64,000 nucleotides of DNA from NCBI GenBank assembly GCA_027036135.1, contig JALVSY010000007.1, positions 686,880 to 750,879 of the forward strand, in the 5' to 3' direction. This document shows, piece after piece, positions 8,308 to 16,210 of this stretch (position 1 is its first letter; the number at the start of each line of letters is the position of its first letter). The translations under genes and the position numbers were made by a program. Below the pieces are notes generated by a model, which saw only the letters and a list, made by a program, of their open reading frames with translations, was not told where the DNA came from and did no database searches. Source of the stretch: Pyrodictiaceae archaeon (GTDB taxonomy: Archaea > Thermoproteota > Thermoprotei_A > Sulfolobales > Pyrodictiaceae).

Positions 8308-8338
8308 CCCGAGGGTTGTCTCGGGGATAGCTTAATTA
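8308..8338 (+). promoter_or_regulatory. Hairpin and TATA-like box upstream of queD
   Basis: CCCGAG (8308-8313) pairs with CTCGGG (8320-8325) around a 6-nt loop, after a pyrimidine-rich tract that could end the upstream transcript. It is followed by TTAATTA (8332-8338), a TATA-like box that would place transcription near 8360, just before the first possible queD start. Hairpin plus T-tract suggests a boundary between the cbi transcript and queDE. Confidence 0.35.
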
Positions 8339-8369
8339 GGGCCTTGTAGGGGCTTGGCTATTTTAGCAC

Positions 8370-8771
8370 GTGGTAAAGAGGCTAGGAAAGGAAGGAGCAG
8401 TGACGTGGCGTAGTGGTGCTGTTGCCTTGGGGTTCCTTGTGAAGGCTTGTACGGAGTTCTCGGCTGCACACAGGATAGCTGGTCATCCCCGTTGTGGGAG
8501 GATCCATGGCCATAATTACCGTGTGTGTATCTGGCTTCGCGAGGACAAGCCAATGGGTATTGATCTCGATGACTTGGAGAAGTGGCTCCGCGTCAATGTG
8601 TTCGAGAAACTGGATCACAGGTTCCTTAACGAGGTTTTTGGGAAAGACACTGTTACTAGCGAGGACCTGGCTCTCTTCATCGCGGGCGAGCTAGAGAAGA
8701 GTTATGGGGGTAGGGTTGAGCGTGTCGAGGTCTGTGAGACAAGCAACCTCTGTGTCGAGTACACCAAGTAG
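8370..8771 (+). CDS. queD: QueD-like 6-carboxytetrahydropterin/6-pyruvoyltetrahydropterin synthase
   Basis: Up to 133 residues with the PTPS/QueD fold signatures: 'TEFSAAHRI' (first zinc His), 'RCGRIHGHNY' (catalytic Cys and two zinc His), 'LDHRFLNE' and the C-terminal 'CETSNLCVEY' with the pterin-anchoring Glu. It would make 6-carboxy-tetrahydropterin from dihydroneopterin triphosphate, the first dedicated step towards preQ0 and, in archaea, archaeosine in tRNA. The start is unsure: the conserved part begins at about GTG 8439, and GTG 8370, GTG 8400 and TTG 8427 are in frame upstream. It overlaps queE, which supports the assignment. Confidence 0.85.
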   Translation: MVKRLGKEGAVTWRSGAVALGFLVKACTEFSAAHRIAGHPRCGRIHGHNYRVCIWLREDKPMGIDLDDLEKWLRVNVFEKLDHRFLNEVFGKDTVTSEDLALFIAGELEKSYGGRVERVEVCETSNLCVEYTK

Positions 8772-9435
8772 CCTACGAGTAGTTGAGACGTTTGTCAGTA
8801 TTCAGGGCGAGGGCCCGTTCTGTTGCCGGCGTAGCCTCTTCATAAGACTGTCTGGGTGTAATCTTCGGTGCCCCTTCTGCGATACCAAGTACTCGTGGAG
8901 CGCCGAGAATGCACGGGAGATGAGCATCGAGGAGCTAGTAGTGCTCACCGGGAAGACCAATCCCTCGCTAGTAGTCGTTACTGGTGGCGAGCCGTTGCTG
9001 CAGAGAGCAGCATTGGAGGAGCTTGTCCGGATGCTCTACCGCCTCGGCTACGTCGTCCAGGTAGAGACTAATGGTACTCTTGAGGCCCCGGAGCCGGGGT
9101 CCCCTCTCTCCCAGGCATTCTTCGTCGTATCCCCAAAGGATGTCCCGGTGAAGGTCCCCGGGGCTAAGACTCATTGGTCGTGGTTCGACCTAGCCCGGCG
9201 CTATGGGCATGTCTGGTTCAAGTTCCTCGCCGCTACCCGGGAGCACGTAGAGGAGATAATGAGGTACGTGGAGGAGAACGGTATACCGCGTAGACTAGTC
9301 TACCTAATGCCCCTGACAGAGGAGGGTATGAGCCCAGAGCAAGTACTTGAGCTGCACAAGAGGGTAGCGAGAGAGGCACTGGAGCACGGCGTGAACTTTA
9401 GCCCAAGGATGCACCTCCTACTCGGGTTGAAGTAG
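8752..9435 (+). CDS. queE: QueE, 7-carboxy-7-deazaguanine synthase
   Basis: A radical SAM enzyme of the QueE family, about 227 residues. 'VSIQGEGPF' is the QueE N-terminal signature, followed by the cluster motif C-X3-C-X2-C in 'SGCNLRCPFCDT', 'VVTGGEPLLQ' and 'QVETNGTLE'. It converts 6-carboxy-tetrahydropterin to 7-carboxy-7-deazaguanine. GTG 8752, overlapping queD by 20 nt, is the best start; the in-frame ATG at 8704 would add residues that only read through the queD gene. QueD and QueE are therefore translationally linked. Confidence 0.88.
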   Translation: MSSTPSSLRVVETFVSIQGEGPFCCRRSLFIRLSGCNLRCPFCDTKYSWSAENAREMSIEELVVLTGKTNPSLVVVTGGEPLLQRAALEELVRMLYRLGYVVQVETNGTLEAPEPGSPLSQAFFVVSPKDVPVKVPGAKTHWSWFDLARRYGHVWFKFLAATREHVEEIMRYVEENGIPRRLVYLMPLTEEGMSPEQVLELHKRVAREALEHGVNFSPRMHLLLGLK

Positions 9436-10149
9436 CTAGAGGCCTAGGAGCACCCGTGCCTTGTTCTCCAAGATCCAGCCACGACTAGGCCCCGCGTAAT
9501 AGACAAGGCCCTCGCTGCGCAAGAGGCGGAACAAGACACCATAGCGCCCAAGAGCAGCCTCCGCCTCGTACTCGTCGCTAGCCTTCAGGCTCCTAAGCTT
9601 CTCCCCGAACTCCCTGACAGCTTCACGAGTAGCTATTACTCTGCGACCAGCCAGGCTAGCAACAACGTAGCCACGGGCCTCTAGCACCCCGGTGTCAACT
9701 TCTTGGCGAAGCTCCGGCGGAAGCTCCTCGAGAAGAACCAGGCCCCCCTTCTCCCGGAGCCTCTCAGCCAGCAATCGGAGCCACTTGGGCTCCCTCCTCT
9801 CCTGGCCCTGCTCTCTACTAACAGCCACAGCCGCCGCGATAGCCCGGGCAAGCTCCTCTATATCGCGCCGCGATAACCCGGAGCTACGCTGCGCTAAGTC
9901 GCGGATCTCTCGACGGAGCCCTGCAAGCTCCTCTTCGAGCCGGCGAAGACTCTCCTCGATGCGCTCAAGCCTAGCAACAAGGGAGCCAAGCTCCTGGGCC
10001 CCGGTACCTCCCTGCGCCCTACTAACCGCCTCCGCGACTGCCTCTTCGGCAACCCTGCGAATAACCTCGTCGAGGCTAACAGTGCCGCCACGAACCATGC
10101 CGCTAAGCTGGCGAAGATACTCGTCAAGCCTCTTACTACCCCTGGGCAC
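9436..10149 (-). CDS. Unknown coiled-coil protein
   Basis: A 237-residue protein not recognised as any named family. After an N-terminal helical segment (DEYLRQLSGMV) comes a clear heptad-rich coiled coil around residues 75-105 (SLVARLERIEESLRRLEEEL), then a basic 'REPKWLRLLAERLREKGG' region and a C-terminal part with two short repeats of 'ARGYVV'-like strands that could be a winged helix. GTG 10149 is preferred to TTG 10194 because GGGGAGGGTGG precedes it, although at a somewhat long distance. It converges with queE and abuts it with no gap. Confidence 0.55.
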   Translation of the reverse strand: MPRGSKRLDEYLRQLSGMVRGGTVSLDEVIRRVAEEAVAEAVSRAQGGTGAQELGSLVARLERIEESLRRLEEELAGLRREIRDLAQRSSGLSRRDIEELARAIAAAVAVSREQGQERREPKWLRLLAERLREKGGLVLLEELPPELRQEVDTGVLEARGYVVASLAGRRVIATREAVREFGEKLRSLKASDEYEAEAALGRYGVLFRLLRSEGLVYYAGPSRGWILENKARVLLGL

Positions 10150-10277
10150 AGCTAACCAGCCACCCTCCCCACAAACCCAGACTATGAGGGACAAGGTAAT
10201 CCTATATATGGAGACACGATGCCTTCCTATAACTACTCCGTGACTGAACCTTAATCCTCAAAAAGACCTCTAGCTAG

Positions 10278-11003
10278 ATGATGTATGCTCTCCCGGTGTG
10301 CTATGGGATGCGTAAGGGGCTTCGCATCGTACTTATTGATCTCGGGGGTACGCTTATGGTTGAGGAGGAGAGCAGCGAGGAGCTTAGCAAGGGGATTGCC
10401 GAGGAGCTGGGGCTCAGGCCCGCGCCTAGTTATAGTAGGGTTTATCGTGGCTATGGGCTTCGCTTCGCCTCTCTCTGCGAGGCTAGCTTGGAGGCTGTTG
10501 CCTACTACTATGCTGCGCGCAGCAACGAGGGCAGAGTTGATCCCAGGCAGGCTAGAAGGGTCTATGAGGACTTGGTGGAGGCGCTGGCTAGGAGTCTCCG
10601 CCCACTGCCTGGGGCGAGGGAGGCTCTTCGCGAGCTGAGCGGGCTTGTTGACCGCATCGTCGTGGTCTCTAATGCTTCCTCGCAGGAGGCTGTTGAGGAG
10701 GCTCTTAGGATGCAGGGCTTCATGGAGTACGTGGACGCAGTGGTTACTAGTAGGCTTGTCGGCGTCCGTAAGCCTGATCCAAGGATATTCCTCTACGCGC
10801 TAGGCCTCGTGGGTGCTAGGCCAGATGAAGCTGTCCACATAGGCGACCGGGGCTACGAGGACGTATTCGGCGCGAAAAACCTAGGTATAAGAGCAATCCA
10901 CATAGCCCGGGATGAGCCACCATCACCTATAGCGGATGCCGTGATAGCCTCAGTAGAGGAGGCCCCGGAGGCTGTTACCAGGCTAGTGGGGGAAAAGGAG
11001 TGA
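10278..11003 (+). CDS. HAD-superfamily phosphatase
   Basis: About 241 residues (231 from ATG 10308). HAD motif I is 'IVLIDLGGTLM': the nucleophile Asp is present, but the usual DxDGTL second Asp is replaced by Gly (D-L-G-G-T-L), which would weaken ordinary phosphatase acid/base chemistry. Motif II is 'IVVVSNASS', motif III Lys is in 'GVRKPDPRIF' and motif IV is 'HIGDRGYEDVFGA'. The overall pattern is that of the small REG-2/phosphoglycolate-phosphatase-like subfamily. A TATA-like CTTAATC near 10251 would place transcription close to the ATG, so the message may be leaderless. Confidence 0.75.
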   Translation: MMYALPVCYGMRKGLRIVLIDLGGTLMVEEESSEELSKGIAEELGLRPAPSYSRVYRGYGLRFASLCEASLEAVAYYYAARSNEGRVDPRQARRVYEDLVEALARSLRPLPGAREALRELSGLVDRIVVVSNASSQEAVEEALRMQGFMEYVDAVVTSRLVGVRKPDPRIFLYALGLVGARPDEAVHIGDRGYEDVFGAKNLGIRAIHIARDEPPSPIADAVIASVEEAPEAVTRLVGEKE

Positions 11004-11130
11004 TTAGCAGGCCCAAAGGAAGTATTCTCGCGTGGAGGGGCTGCGCCAGCGACGGGGCCGAGGAATGGCCCGCTACTAGGGATGAGCTGGCGCGTCCCAC
11101 CCCGAGCCTCTGAAGCCTTCTCGTGAGTGC

Positions 11131-12603
11131 TTACTCGTAGCCAGCTATTGTTACCCTGTATAGTTGCTTCCATGCAGCCACTCTGCTATTGACCCATTCC
11201 TGCACCTCGTGGGCGCTTACCCTGCTTCTCCGCCTCAGCCATATCCTCGCTACTGGGGCTTCTCCCAGATCGCCTAGGTCCACCGAGCCTAGCTCCACGC
11301 GGGCTACGTCGGGGTGGCTGAATAGTAGTTCCTCTAGGTCGCCGAGTAGCACTGGGTACGCCTTGTACTTGACCATTGGCTTTACTATACGGACGAAATA
11401 GTAGTGGCCCTGCTCGCTCAGCCTTATGATGTCCCCGGTTCGTAGCCACCCGGAGAGGAAGGCCTCGTTATTGGCCTCTGGGTCGCCGTAGCGCTTCATT
11501 ACCACGGGGCCACGCACTAGTAGCTCTCCCTCGGGGTATCCTGTTAGCCTCGCCTCTATACCCGGCAACGGCCTCCCCAATGAGCCCGGGGGGTCTCCCG
11601 GCTTACTAGCTATCAGTGGGAGCGCCTCCGTCATACCATACATCTGCAACAGCTCTGTGCCAGTCTTCCGTTTCCACTCCTCCTGTAGCTCTGGGCTGAG
11701 CGGGGCACCAGCGCTAACAGCAGCTACTAGTTCCCTGTGCCCACGGTAACCGGCTTTTAGGAGAGCCTTGTAGTACAGGGGGACGCCGAAGACTATGCTG
11801 GCCTTGCTCTCTGCGAGGCTCCTGGCCGCCTCGCTGGGGTCTAGTGGCCCCTTCTTGGTATAGAGTACTAGCTCTGAGCAGGTAGCTGTGGGCGAGAAAG
11901 CTCCGACGTGGAGCCCGAGCCCATGGCTTATCGGTACGGGGACGTAGATGCGCCAACCCGGCTCGTAGCCGTAGTGGCGAGCTATTAGCCACGCAGAGGA
12001 GGCCAGCGAGGCACCCGTGTGGATCACGGGGAGGGTTCTACCAGCTATGCCAGCGTAGAAGTAGGCCAGTATCTCGTCCCAGGGCCTAGGCCTCTCATAG
12101 TCCTCTCCAGGACTGCTCCCCGTGCTAGAGTAGAGCTTCTCCGCTACGAGGCACCCCGTGCCAAGCCTTCTGGCTATAGCGCAGTGGTTCTCAGCGAACC
12201 CGGAATGTGTTACGAGGAGCCCTGCTCCTACCTGGCCTAGCTGCTTCTCGAGGTCCCATGGCCCCGATAACGGGTCTATTATCGCTACCCGCTTCCCCGC
12301 GAGCCAAGCCGCGTAGATGGCCACGAGACCCGGGACAGAGTTTATCGGTGCAACCGCGACTGTGTCGCCACGGGCCCTGGTGCCAATGACACGGGAGACA
12401 CCTATAGCTTTCCCGAGGAATTCTTGGTAGCTGAGGCTCCGCGACTCAGTATCCCGTACAAAGACCCGGGTAGGATGGCTCGTGGCACAGCCTAGGAGCA
12501 TGTCTAGCGGGGTCCCGGGATACCAAGCACTACTCGCCAAGTACTGCTTCCCGATTAGTACTGTCACGTCCCTGGCTGGGCGGCAATAAACCCCGAGGGC
12601 CAC
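11131..12603 (-). CDS. AMP-forming acyl-CoA synthetase-like protein with degenerate P-loop
   Basis: A 490-residue member of the ANL (acyl/aryl-CoA synthetase) superfamily. The motifs 'LLQMYGMTEALPL', 'GSLGRPLPGIEARL' and 'GWLRTGDI' are clear, and a C-terminal-domain Lys is in 'VKYKAYPV'. The phosphate-binding loop normally reading YTSGTTGxPKG is replaced by 'YFYAGIAGRTLPVIHTGASL' (about residues 178-197), losing most Ser/Thr/Gly positions and the Lys. It may therefore bind ATP differently or have lost the adenylation step. The gene stands alone between convergent and divergent neighbours. The true start may be about 12 codons downstream (GTG in 'DVTVLIG'). Confidence 0.72.
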   Translation of the reverse strand: MALGVYCRPARDVTVLIGKQYLASSAWYPGTPLDMLLGCATSHPTRVFVRDTESRSLSYQEFLGKAIGVSRVIGTRARGDTVAVAPINSVPGLVAIYAAWLAGKRVAIIDPLSGPWDLEKQLGQVGAGLLVTHSGFAENHCAIARRLGTGCLVAEKLYSSTGSSPGEDYERPRPWDEILAYFYAGIAGRTLPVIHTGASLASSAWLIARHYGYEPGWRIYVPVPISHGLGLHVGAFSPTATCSELVLYTKKGPLDPSEAARSLAESKASIVFGVPLYYKALLKAGYRGHRELVAAVSAGAPLSPELQEEWKRKTGTELLQMYGMTEALPLIASKPGDPPGSLGRPLPGIEARLTGYPEGELLVRGPVVMKRYGDPEANNEAFLSGWLRTGDIIRLSEQGHYYFVRIVKPMVKYKAYPVLLGDLEELLFSHPDVARVELGSVDLGDLGEAPVARIWLRRRSRVSAHEVQEWVNSRVAAWKQLYRVTIAGYE

Positions 12604-12718
12604 TAGCTACGCGCACCCATAGGAAACGAGTCCGGGGAGCCATGACGCCCTGCAAGAGCTAATAAGGGGAACGGGGACAGGTACTCCCCTCGAGAAGAGG
12701 GGCAAGGGAAGCATAGAC

Positions 12719-13372
12719 ATGGGCGAGGTACTCGCCGCGACCCCTACGCTGCCGAGGCTAATCCCCTACGCTGCTGCCGGGGACCTGGCCTACGGCGGTA
12801 AGCTCCACGGCCTACTAGCTGGCAGCCTCTACGCCGGGACACTAGAAGCGCCCGGGACCTGCGTATCGCTGTGCACAGAGTACAGGCTACCAGCAAGGTG
12901 CCGGGGCGCTGGCCGCGCCGAGCTCTACTACGTCGAGCCCCAATTGCTCCATGTGCTTGACCAGCGACTAGGCGGCCTAGGAGCCGAGCGGAGGACCATA
13001 ATCCTCCGACACGGCGAGCTAGTAATCCACGCCGAAGCCTACCTAGCCACAGGCTGCCGCATAGTAAACAACAATGATAACTGGGTGAGGCTACTCCTAG
13101 CCCTCCCACCACAAGCACCCCCACCCGCTACGCCAATGGCGGTCTACACAGCAGTCATAGAGGCCCTAGAGCCCTGCCAAGACCAGCAGGCATTCTGCAA
13201 AAACCCAGCAGCATCAACAGAGGCGGCGATAGCGGACATACTAGTATCAACAAGCATGCTCAACTCGTGGCTAGAAAGCCTAAACGCACAACTCCTACCA
13301 GCACCCGCGAGACTAAGCCCCAACAACCTAACAATCTACACACATGTACCCACAAGGAGAAAGGAACAATAG
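12719..13372 (+). CDS. Divergent gamma-glutamylcyclotransferase (GGCT/AIG2)-like protein
   Basis: A 217-residue protein. The order 'PYAAAGDLAYGGKLHGLLAG', 'YAGTLEAPG', 'YRLPARCRGAGRAELYYVEP' and 'LHVLDQRLGG' follows the GGCT-like fold (YGTL...G, pyrLp, v.GelyevdpelL..LD.lEG). The catalytic Glu of the LD-x-x-E-G motif appears to be replaced, so activity is uncertain. The C-terminal ~80 residues are extra and unassigned, with cysteines in 'EPCQDQQAFCKN'. The assignment rests on pattern alone. The upstream segment contains GGCAAGGGAAG before the ATG. Confidence 0.45.
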   Translation: MGEVLAATPTLPRLIPYAAAGDLAYGGKLHGLLAGSLYAGTLEAPGTCVSLCTEYRLPARCRGAGRAELYYVEPQLLHVLDQRLGGLGAERRTIILRHGELVIHAEAYLATGCRIVNNNDNWVRLLLALPPQAPPPATPMAVYTAVIEALEPCQDQQAFCKNPAASTEAAIADILVSTSMLNSWLESLNAQLLPAPARLSPNNLTIYTHVPTRRKEQ

Positions 13373-13490
13373 GTACCCAAGTACTGAGTCAACCTATTTA
13401 GTCCTGCTATCCAGTAGCGGCTGTTAATCGTTCATCGAGTCGCGAAGAGAACATTACATAGACTTAGTTCCCCGGTCATTACTAAGGCTG

Positions 13491-13937
13491 TTAAGGCATC
13501 ACCTTTAGCCATGGCACATGCTTAAAGTCATTATCAAAAGTCAAGATCACGTCTATACCGTAGTGTTTGCACGTTAATGCTATAATAGCATCGCTTGGCG
13601 GCAAGTTATAACGAGTCATTACTTCCAATAATTCCCGGGGATTGGCACGATCCGGGAGCACAACTATATCCAGGGCCTCGAGGAGCCTAACAAACCTCGC
13701 CAGCTCAGCTGACGCAAAGCCTACCCCGCTGGATCTAATATAGGAGCAAAGCCTAGCTATCTTTCGTATGCCAAGTCTCTTCTCGGCAAGCCTTCGAATA
13801 ATAACAAACATTACTTCATCCAAGACGCCCGTAGATGTTACAAGGTCACTATATTGTTTAAGCAATGTAGCCGCTTGCTCAGTATACTTGCTCCTAAACA
13901 TATAATAGTGGAACACATTTGCATCGACGAACTTCAT
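13491..13937 (-). CDS. PIN-domain toxin (VapC-like)
   Basis: A 148-residue PIN-domain ribonuclease. The first acidic residue is in 'MKFVDANVFHYYMF', then a Glu in 'TGVLDEVMFVI', an Asp in 'LPPSDAIIALTCKHYGID' and a late Asp in 'LTFDNDF', giving the usual four-acid centre. VapC-type toxins cleave tRNA or rRNA and are held inactive by a paired antitoxin. The DUF104 antitoxin gene lies immediately upstream, 23 nt away on the same strand. Intact as read. Confidence 0.85.
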   Translation of the reverse strand: MKFVDANVFHYYMFRSKYTEQAATLLKQYSDLVTSTGVLDEVMFVIIRRLAEKRLGIRKIARLCSYIRSSGVGFASAELARFVRLLEALDIVVLPDRANPRELLEVMTRYNLPPSDAIIALTCKHYGIDVILTFDNDFKHVPWLKVMP

Positions 13938-13960
13938 GCAACAATCCCTTACTTGAGCCC

Positions 13961-14236
13961 CTAGAGTTTCTCTAACTCAGCTTCCTCAATAAGCTCCTCT
14001 AACTCATCCTCACTAATCTCTCCCAAGAATCCCTTAAACCTATCAACTATCCTCGCACGATCACTGGGCTTCTCAATCCTAATTAGCACCACCTCACCCT
14101 CCCTGAAATCAACTCTCTCCAACGGCTTTAGTACACCATTCTCGTATCTTACCCTTATAACCCTAGATACGGCCCTAGACACGCCTCCTCTCCACCTGGT
14201 AACCGGGAGGCGAGTTTCCTCAAAGCTCTTGCCCAT
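13961..14236 (-). CDS. DUF104-family antitoxin
   Basis: A small antitoxin of the DUF104/AF2212 family: 'IRVRYENGVLKPLERVDFREGE' is the family hallmark, an AbrB-like beta fold, followed by an acidic helical tail ('EDELEELIEEAELEKL') that would wrap the toxin. The core begins near Val in 'SRVIRVRYENG', so the ~25 residues before it may not be translated. It precedes the PIN gene at 13491-13937 in the usual antitoxin-toxin order. Confidence 0.78.
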   Translation of the reverse strand: MGKSFEETRLPVTRWRGGVSRAVSRVIRVRYENGVLKPLERVDFREGEVVLIRIEKPSDRARIVDRFKGFLGEISEDELEELIEEAELEKL

Positions 14237-14457
14237 ACATTACCAAATAGGATCTTGCAAGCTACCAATTATATATTCAATACGATGCCTATCTAGTCAT
14301 CTTATTAAGTCTAGTTAGTACACTCAATTAACTCGACGCATCTAACTAAGTCACTAATCTCGCTTAGTATGTATTATGGAGCTTCCATGTAGGCTACTTG
14401 TGGCCGGAAACAATGAATGTTTATGCCGGGATCCTATGATGGTTTTGTCGGCATCTT

Positions 14458-14988
14458 TTAGAGTTCGTCTAGCTCTTTAAGGAATTCTTCGAGTATGTTC
14501 CTTGATATCCAGAAACCGCTCTCTATGAGCCTGTCTATTATCGGCTTTGCCTTAGGGACTAACCCCTCGTACTTAGCTAATGCTATTACACCTAGTGTAC
14601 CCATTACCTGTAATCCTAGCCTCTTAGCTAAGTTCCTTGCATCACGGTCGTCAACGAGTAGCAAGTCTGCGCCACGCTCTAGTGCTAGAGCTATTGCCTC
14701 CGCTTCTCCCGTATCAATGAATTCCTCGAGAAGGGCTACTAGCCTCGTGTCTCCCACCTTCTTTAGAGATATGAATTTGGCTCTTACTATCTTCTCGTAG
14801 CCAGGCTTACCCTCAACAGTTATTTCCTTCCAGACAGCTTCCGGGACGAGGATTTCCCCGAAGAGCTTCTCCAAGAGATATAAGTAACATATCTTGGCTA
14901 ATGCGATTATAACACTTGAGTTAGAGACCACGAGAACCCATTTCCTTGCCTCGTCACTTTCCTGGCTTCTTTGCAAGCTTCTTAGCAA
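14458..14988 (-). CDS. DUF3368-type PIN-domain toxin
   Basis: A PIN protein of the DUF3368 family, about 160 residues from the core start. Seen: 'VVSNSSVIIALAKI' (the first Asp of the PIN core is Asn here, as often in DUF3368), 'ILVPEAVWKEI', 'TGEAEAIALALERGADLLLVDDRDARNLAKRLGL' and 'MGTLGVIALAKYEGLV'. It overlaps the upstream UPF0175 antitoxin gene by about 35 nt in the track frame, the usual pairing for this family. The precise start is unsure (TTG or GTG codons before 'VVSNSS'). Confidence 0.82.
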   Translation of the reverse strand: MLRSLQRSQESDEARKWVLVVSNSSVIIALAKICYLYLLEKLFGEILVPEAVWKEITVEGKPGYEKIVRAKFISLKKVGDTRLVALLEEFIDTGEAEAIALALERGADLLLVDDRDARNLAKRLGLQVMGTLGVIALAKYEGLVPKAKPIIDRLIESGFWISRNILEEFLKELDEL

Positions 14989-15232
14989 CCTCCAAGTCTT
15001 CCCTTAGCTCCTCTTCACCGTAGTGCAAAGGTATGCCCTCACTAGCTAACAGTTCTAGGAAATCCCATTTTGAAACCCCAGCTATCCTCCGAGCCTGACC
15101 CAGACTAGCTATACCCTTCTCATAAAGCCTCAACGCCAGCTCTATCCTAATCCTCTTCTCAAGCTCGCCAGGAGGAACCCTAAGGCTCTCCGGAACCTCA
15201 ATAACAACTCGCTTAACACTAGCCTTAGCCAC
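14954..15232 (-). CDS. UPF0175-family antitoxin
   Basis: A 92-residue protein with the UPF0175 pattern: 'VVIEVPESLRVPPGELEKRI', 'ELALRLYEKGIASLGQARRIAG' and 'SKWDFLELLASEGIPLHYGEEEL' - a ribbon strand followed by a small helix-turn-helix-like region. It is the cognate antitoxin for the DUF3368 PIN protein that follows and overlaps it. It probably binds its own promoter. Confidence 0.82.
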   Translation of the reverse strand: MAKASVKRVVIEVPESLRVPPGELEKRIRIELALRLYEKGIASLGQARRIAGVSKWDFLELLASEGIPLHYGEEELREDLEVAKKLAKKPGK

Positions 15233-15636
15233 CTAAACCCCCTCTATCAAAAATACCTAATGGAAGATATTAATCCTAGCTATTCTAAGACGAGCCAGGC
15301 TTTTAACAATGCTAAAGCCCTAAAGCCAACTATCAAGTATATAGAATAACTGGTTATGAACCCCTTATTAGCCAACCTAGATCATTATCGGTTTTAGAGT
15401 GTCTCCTTTTAAGCCCCAAGGCTTCAAAACATCTCAGTCCTAACTAACTCGTCACCAGGCCCTTCAAGCCATTGTTAACCTATACAAGAGAACGTACCGC
15501 TCCCGTAGGTCACAGAACCATGCAAGAAGCCTTCTTGGACACAATAACCCAGCATGTAAACATGATACCAACATCCAAGGCTAAGCACATAACTAGCCAA
15601 TCCTATATTATCTTCACACAGTAACCTCACAAAGCC
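15233..15636. other. About 400 bp without a recognised gene
   Basis: Between the UPF0175 antitoxin and a coiled-coil gene. AT-richer than its surroundings. No open frame with protein-like content, no tRNA and no repeats were found. The coiled-coil protein upstream belongs to a class that usually precedes a toxin, but all three minus-strand frames here are broken, so any former partner has decayed beyond recognition. Confidence 0.4.
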
Positions 15637-15909
15637 TTAGCCCTTGAGCATTGCTAGTACACGCTTCTTTCGCCCTTCTAGTTCCCTAAGCCTTTTCTTC
15701 AAATAGACGTACTCTGGCCAAAGCAAGTCAACTTCTGGATTATCAATACCTGTCTCTGTGAATAACTTCTCTAGTTCCTCCCAGTTGCTAGCACCAAGCC
15801 TCACAGCTATTCTCTGAAGCCTTGCCTCGACCAAGGCGATTTCCCTATTGATTTTCCTTAGCATAACCTCTAGGCTTTCACGAACAATAGGCTCCAAGCA
15901 GCACCCCAC
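15637..15909 (-). CDS. Small coiled-coil protein, antitoxin-like
   Basis: 90 residues: 'INREIALVEARLQRIAVRL' then a short linker 'NWEELEKLFTETG', an acidic spot 'NPEVDLLWPEYVYLKKRLREL' and a basic helix. This helix-linker-helix arrangement resembles small archaeal antitoxin-type proteins that precede ribonuclease-like partners. The partner is missing downstream. GTG 15909 is the first start; an internal ATG before 'LRKINREI' is also possible. Function inferred from pattern and neighbourhood only. Confidence 0.45.
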   Translation of the reverse strand: MGCCLEPIVRESLEVMLRKINREIALVEARLQRIAVRLGASNWEELEKLFTETGIDNPEVDLLWPEYVYLKKRLRELEGRKKRVLAMLKG

Positions 15910-16029
15910 AGTATAGAACTGCTTAGACCGAGCTAATTAAGGGACAAAGATACTGGTTAAAAGCCAAGTCCAAGGCACTAACTATGGCACAGATTATAAA
16001 CGGAGCCGGAATAAATGGACAAGGAACGG

Positions 16030-16210
16030 CTATGGAACTCCTTTCTTTTCTAGGACGTAGCGTAGGTATATCGCGGCTACGGCTATAGCAATCATTGCTA
16101 GGATTACTCCTAGGATGGAGAGCTCCATGGGTAGGTCTACTCTGTAGGGTTTATGGCTCTGCGGAAGGCATAATGGTTTCTTCTCGACGGGTTTCGGGAC
16201 TTGGTAGGGT
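16030..16210 (-). pseudogene. C-terminal anchor fragment of a membrane/surface protein
   Basis: On the minus strand an open frame ends at 16030 with 'MELSILGVILAMIAIAVAAI' then a basic tail, a single transmembrane helix like the C-terminal anchors of archaeal surface and solute-binding proteins, preceded by a proline/lysine-rich stretch ('HKPYQVPKPVEKKPL'). No convincing start lies upstream: the frame runs into the antisense of the next gene. ATG 16128 would give 32 residues. It may be a remnant, or a short single-helix protein. Confidence 0.35.

Noticed and set aside
9692-10243. 183-residue plus-strand ORF over the coiled-coil gene
   Set aside because: Ser/Arg-rich antisense shadow of the coiled-coil frame.
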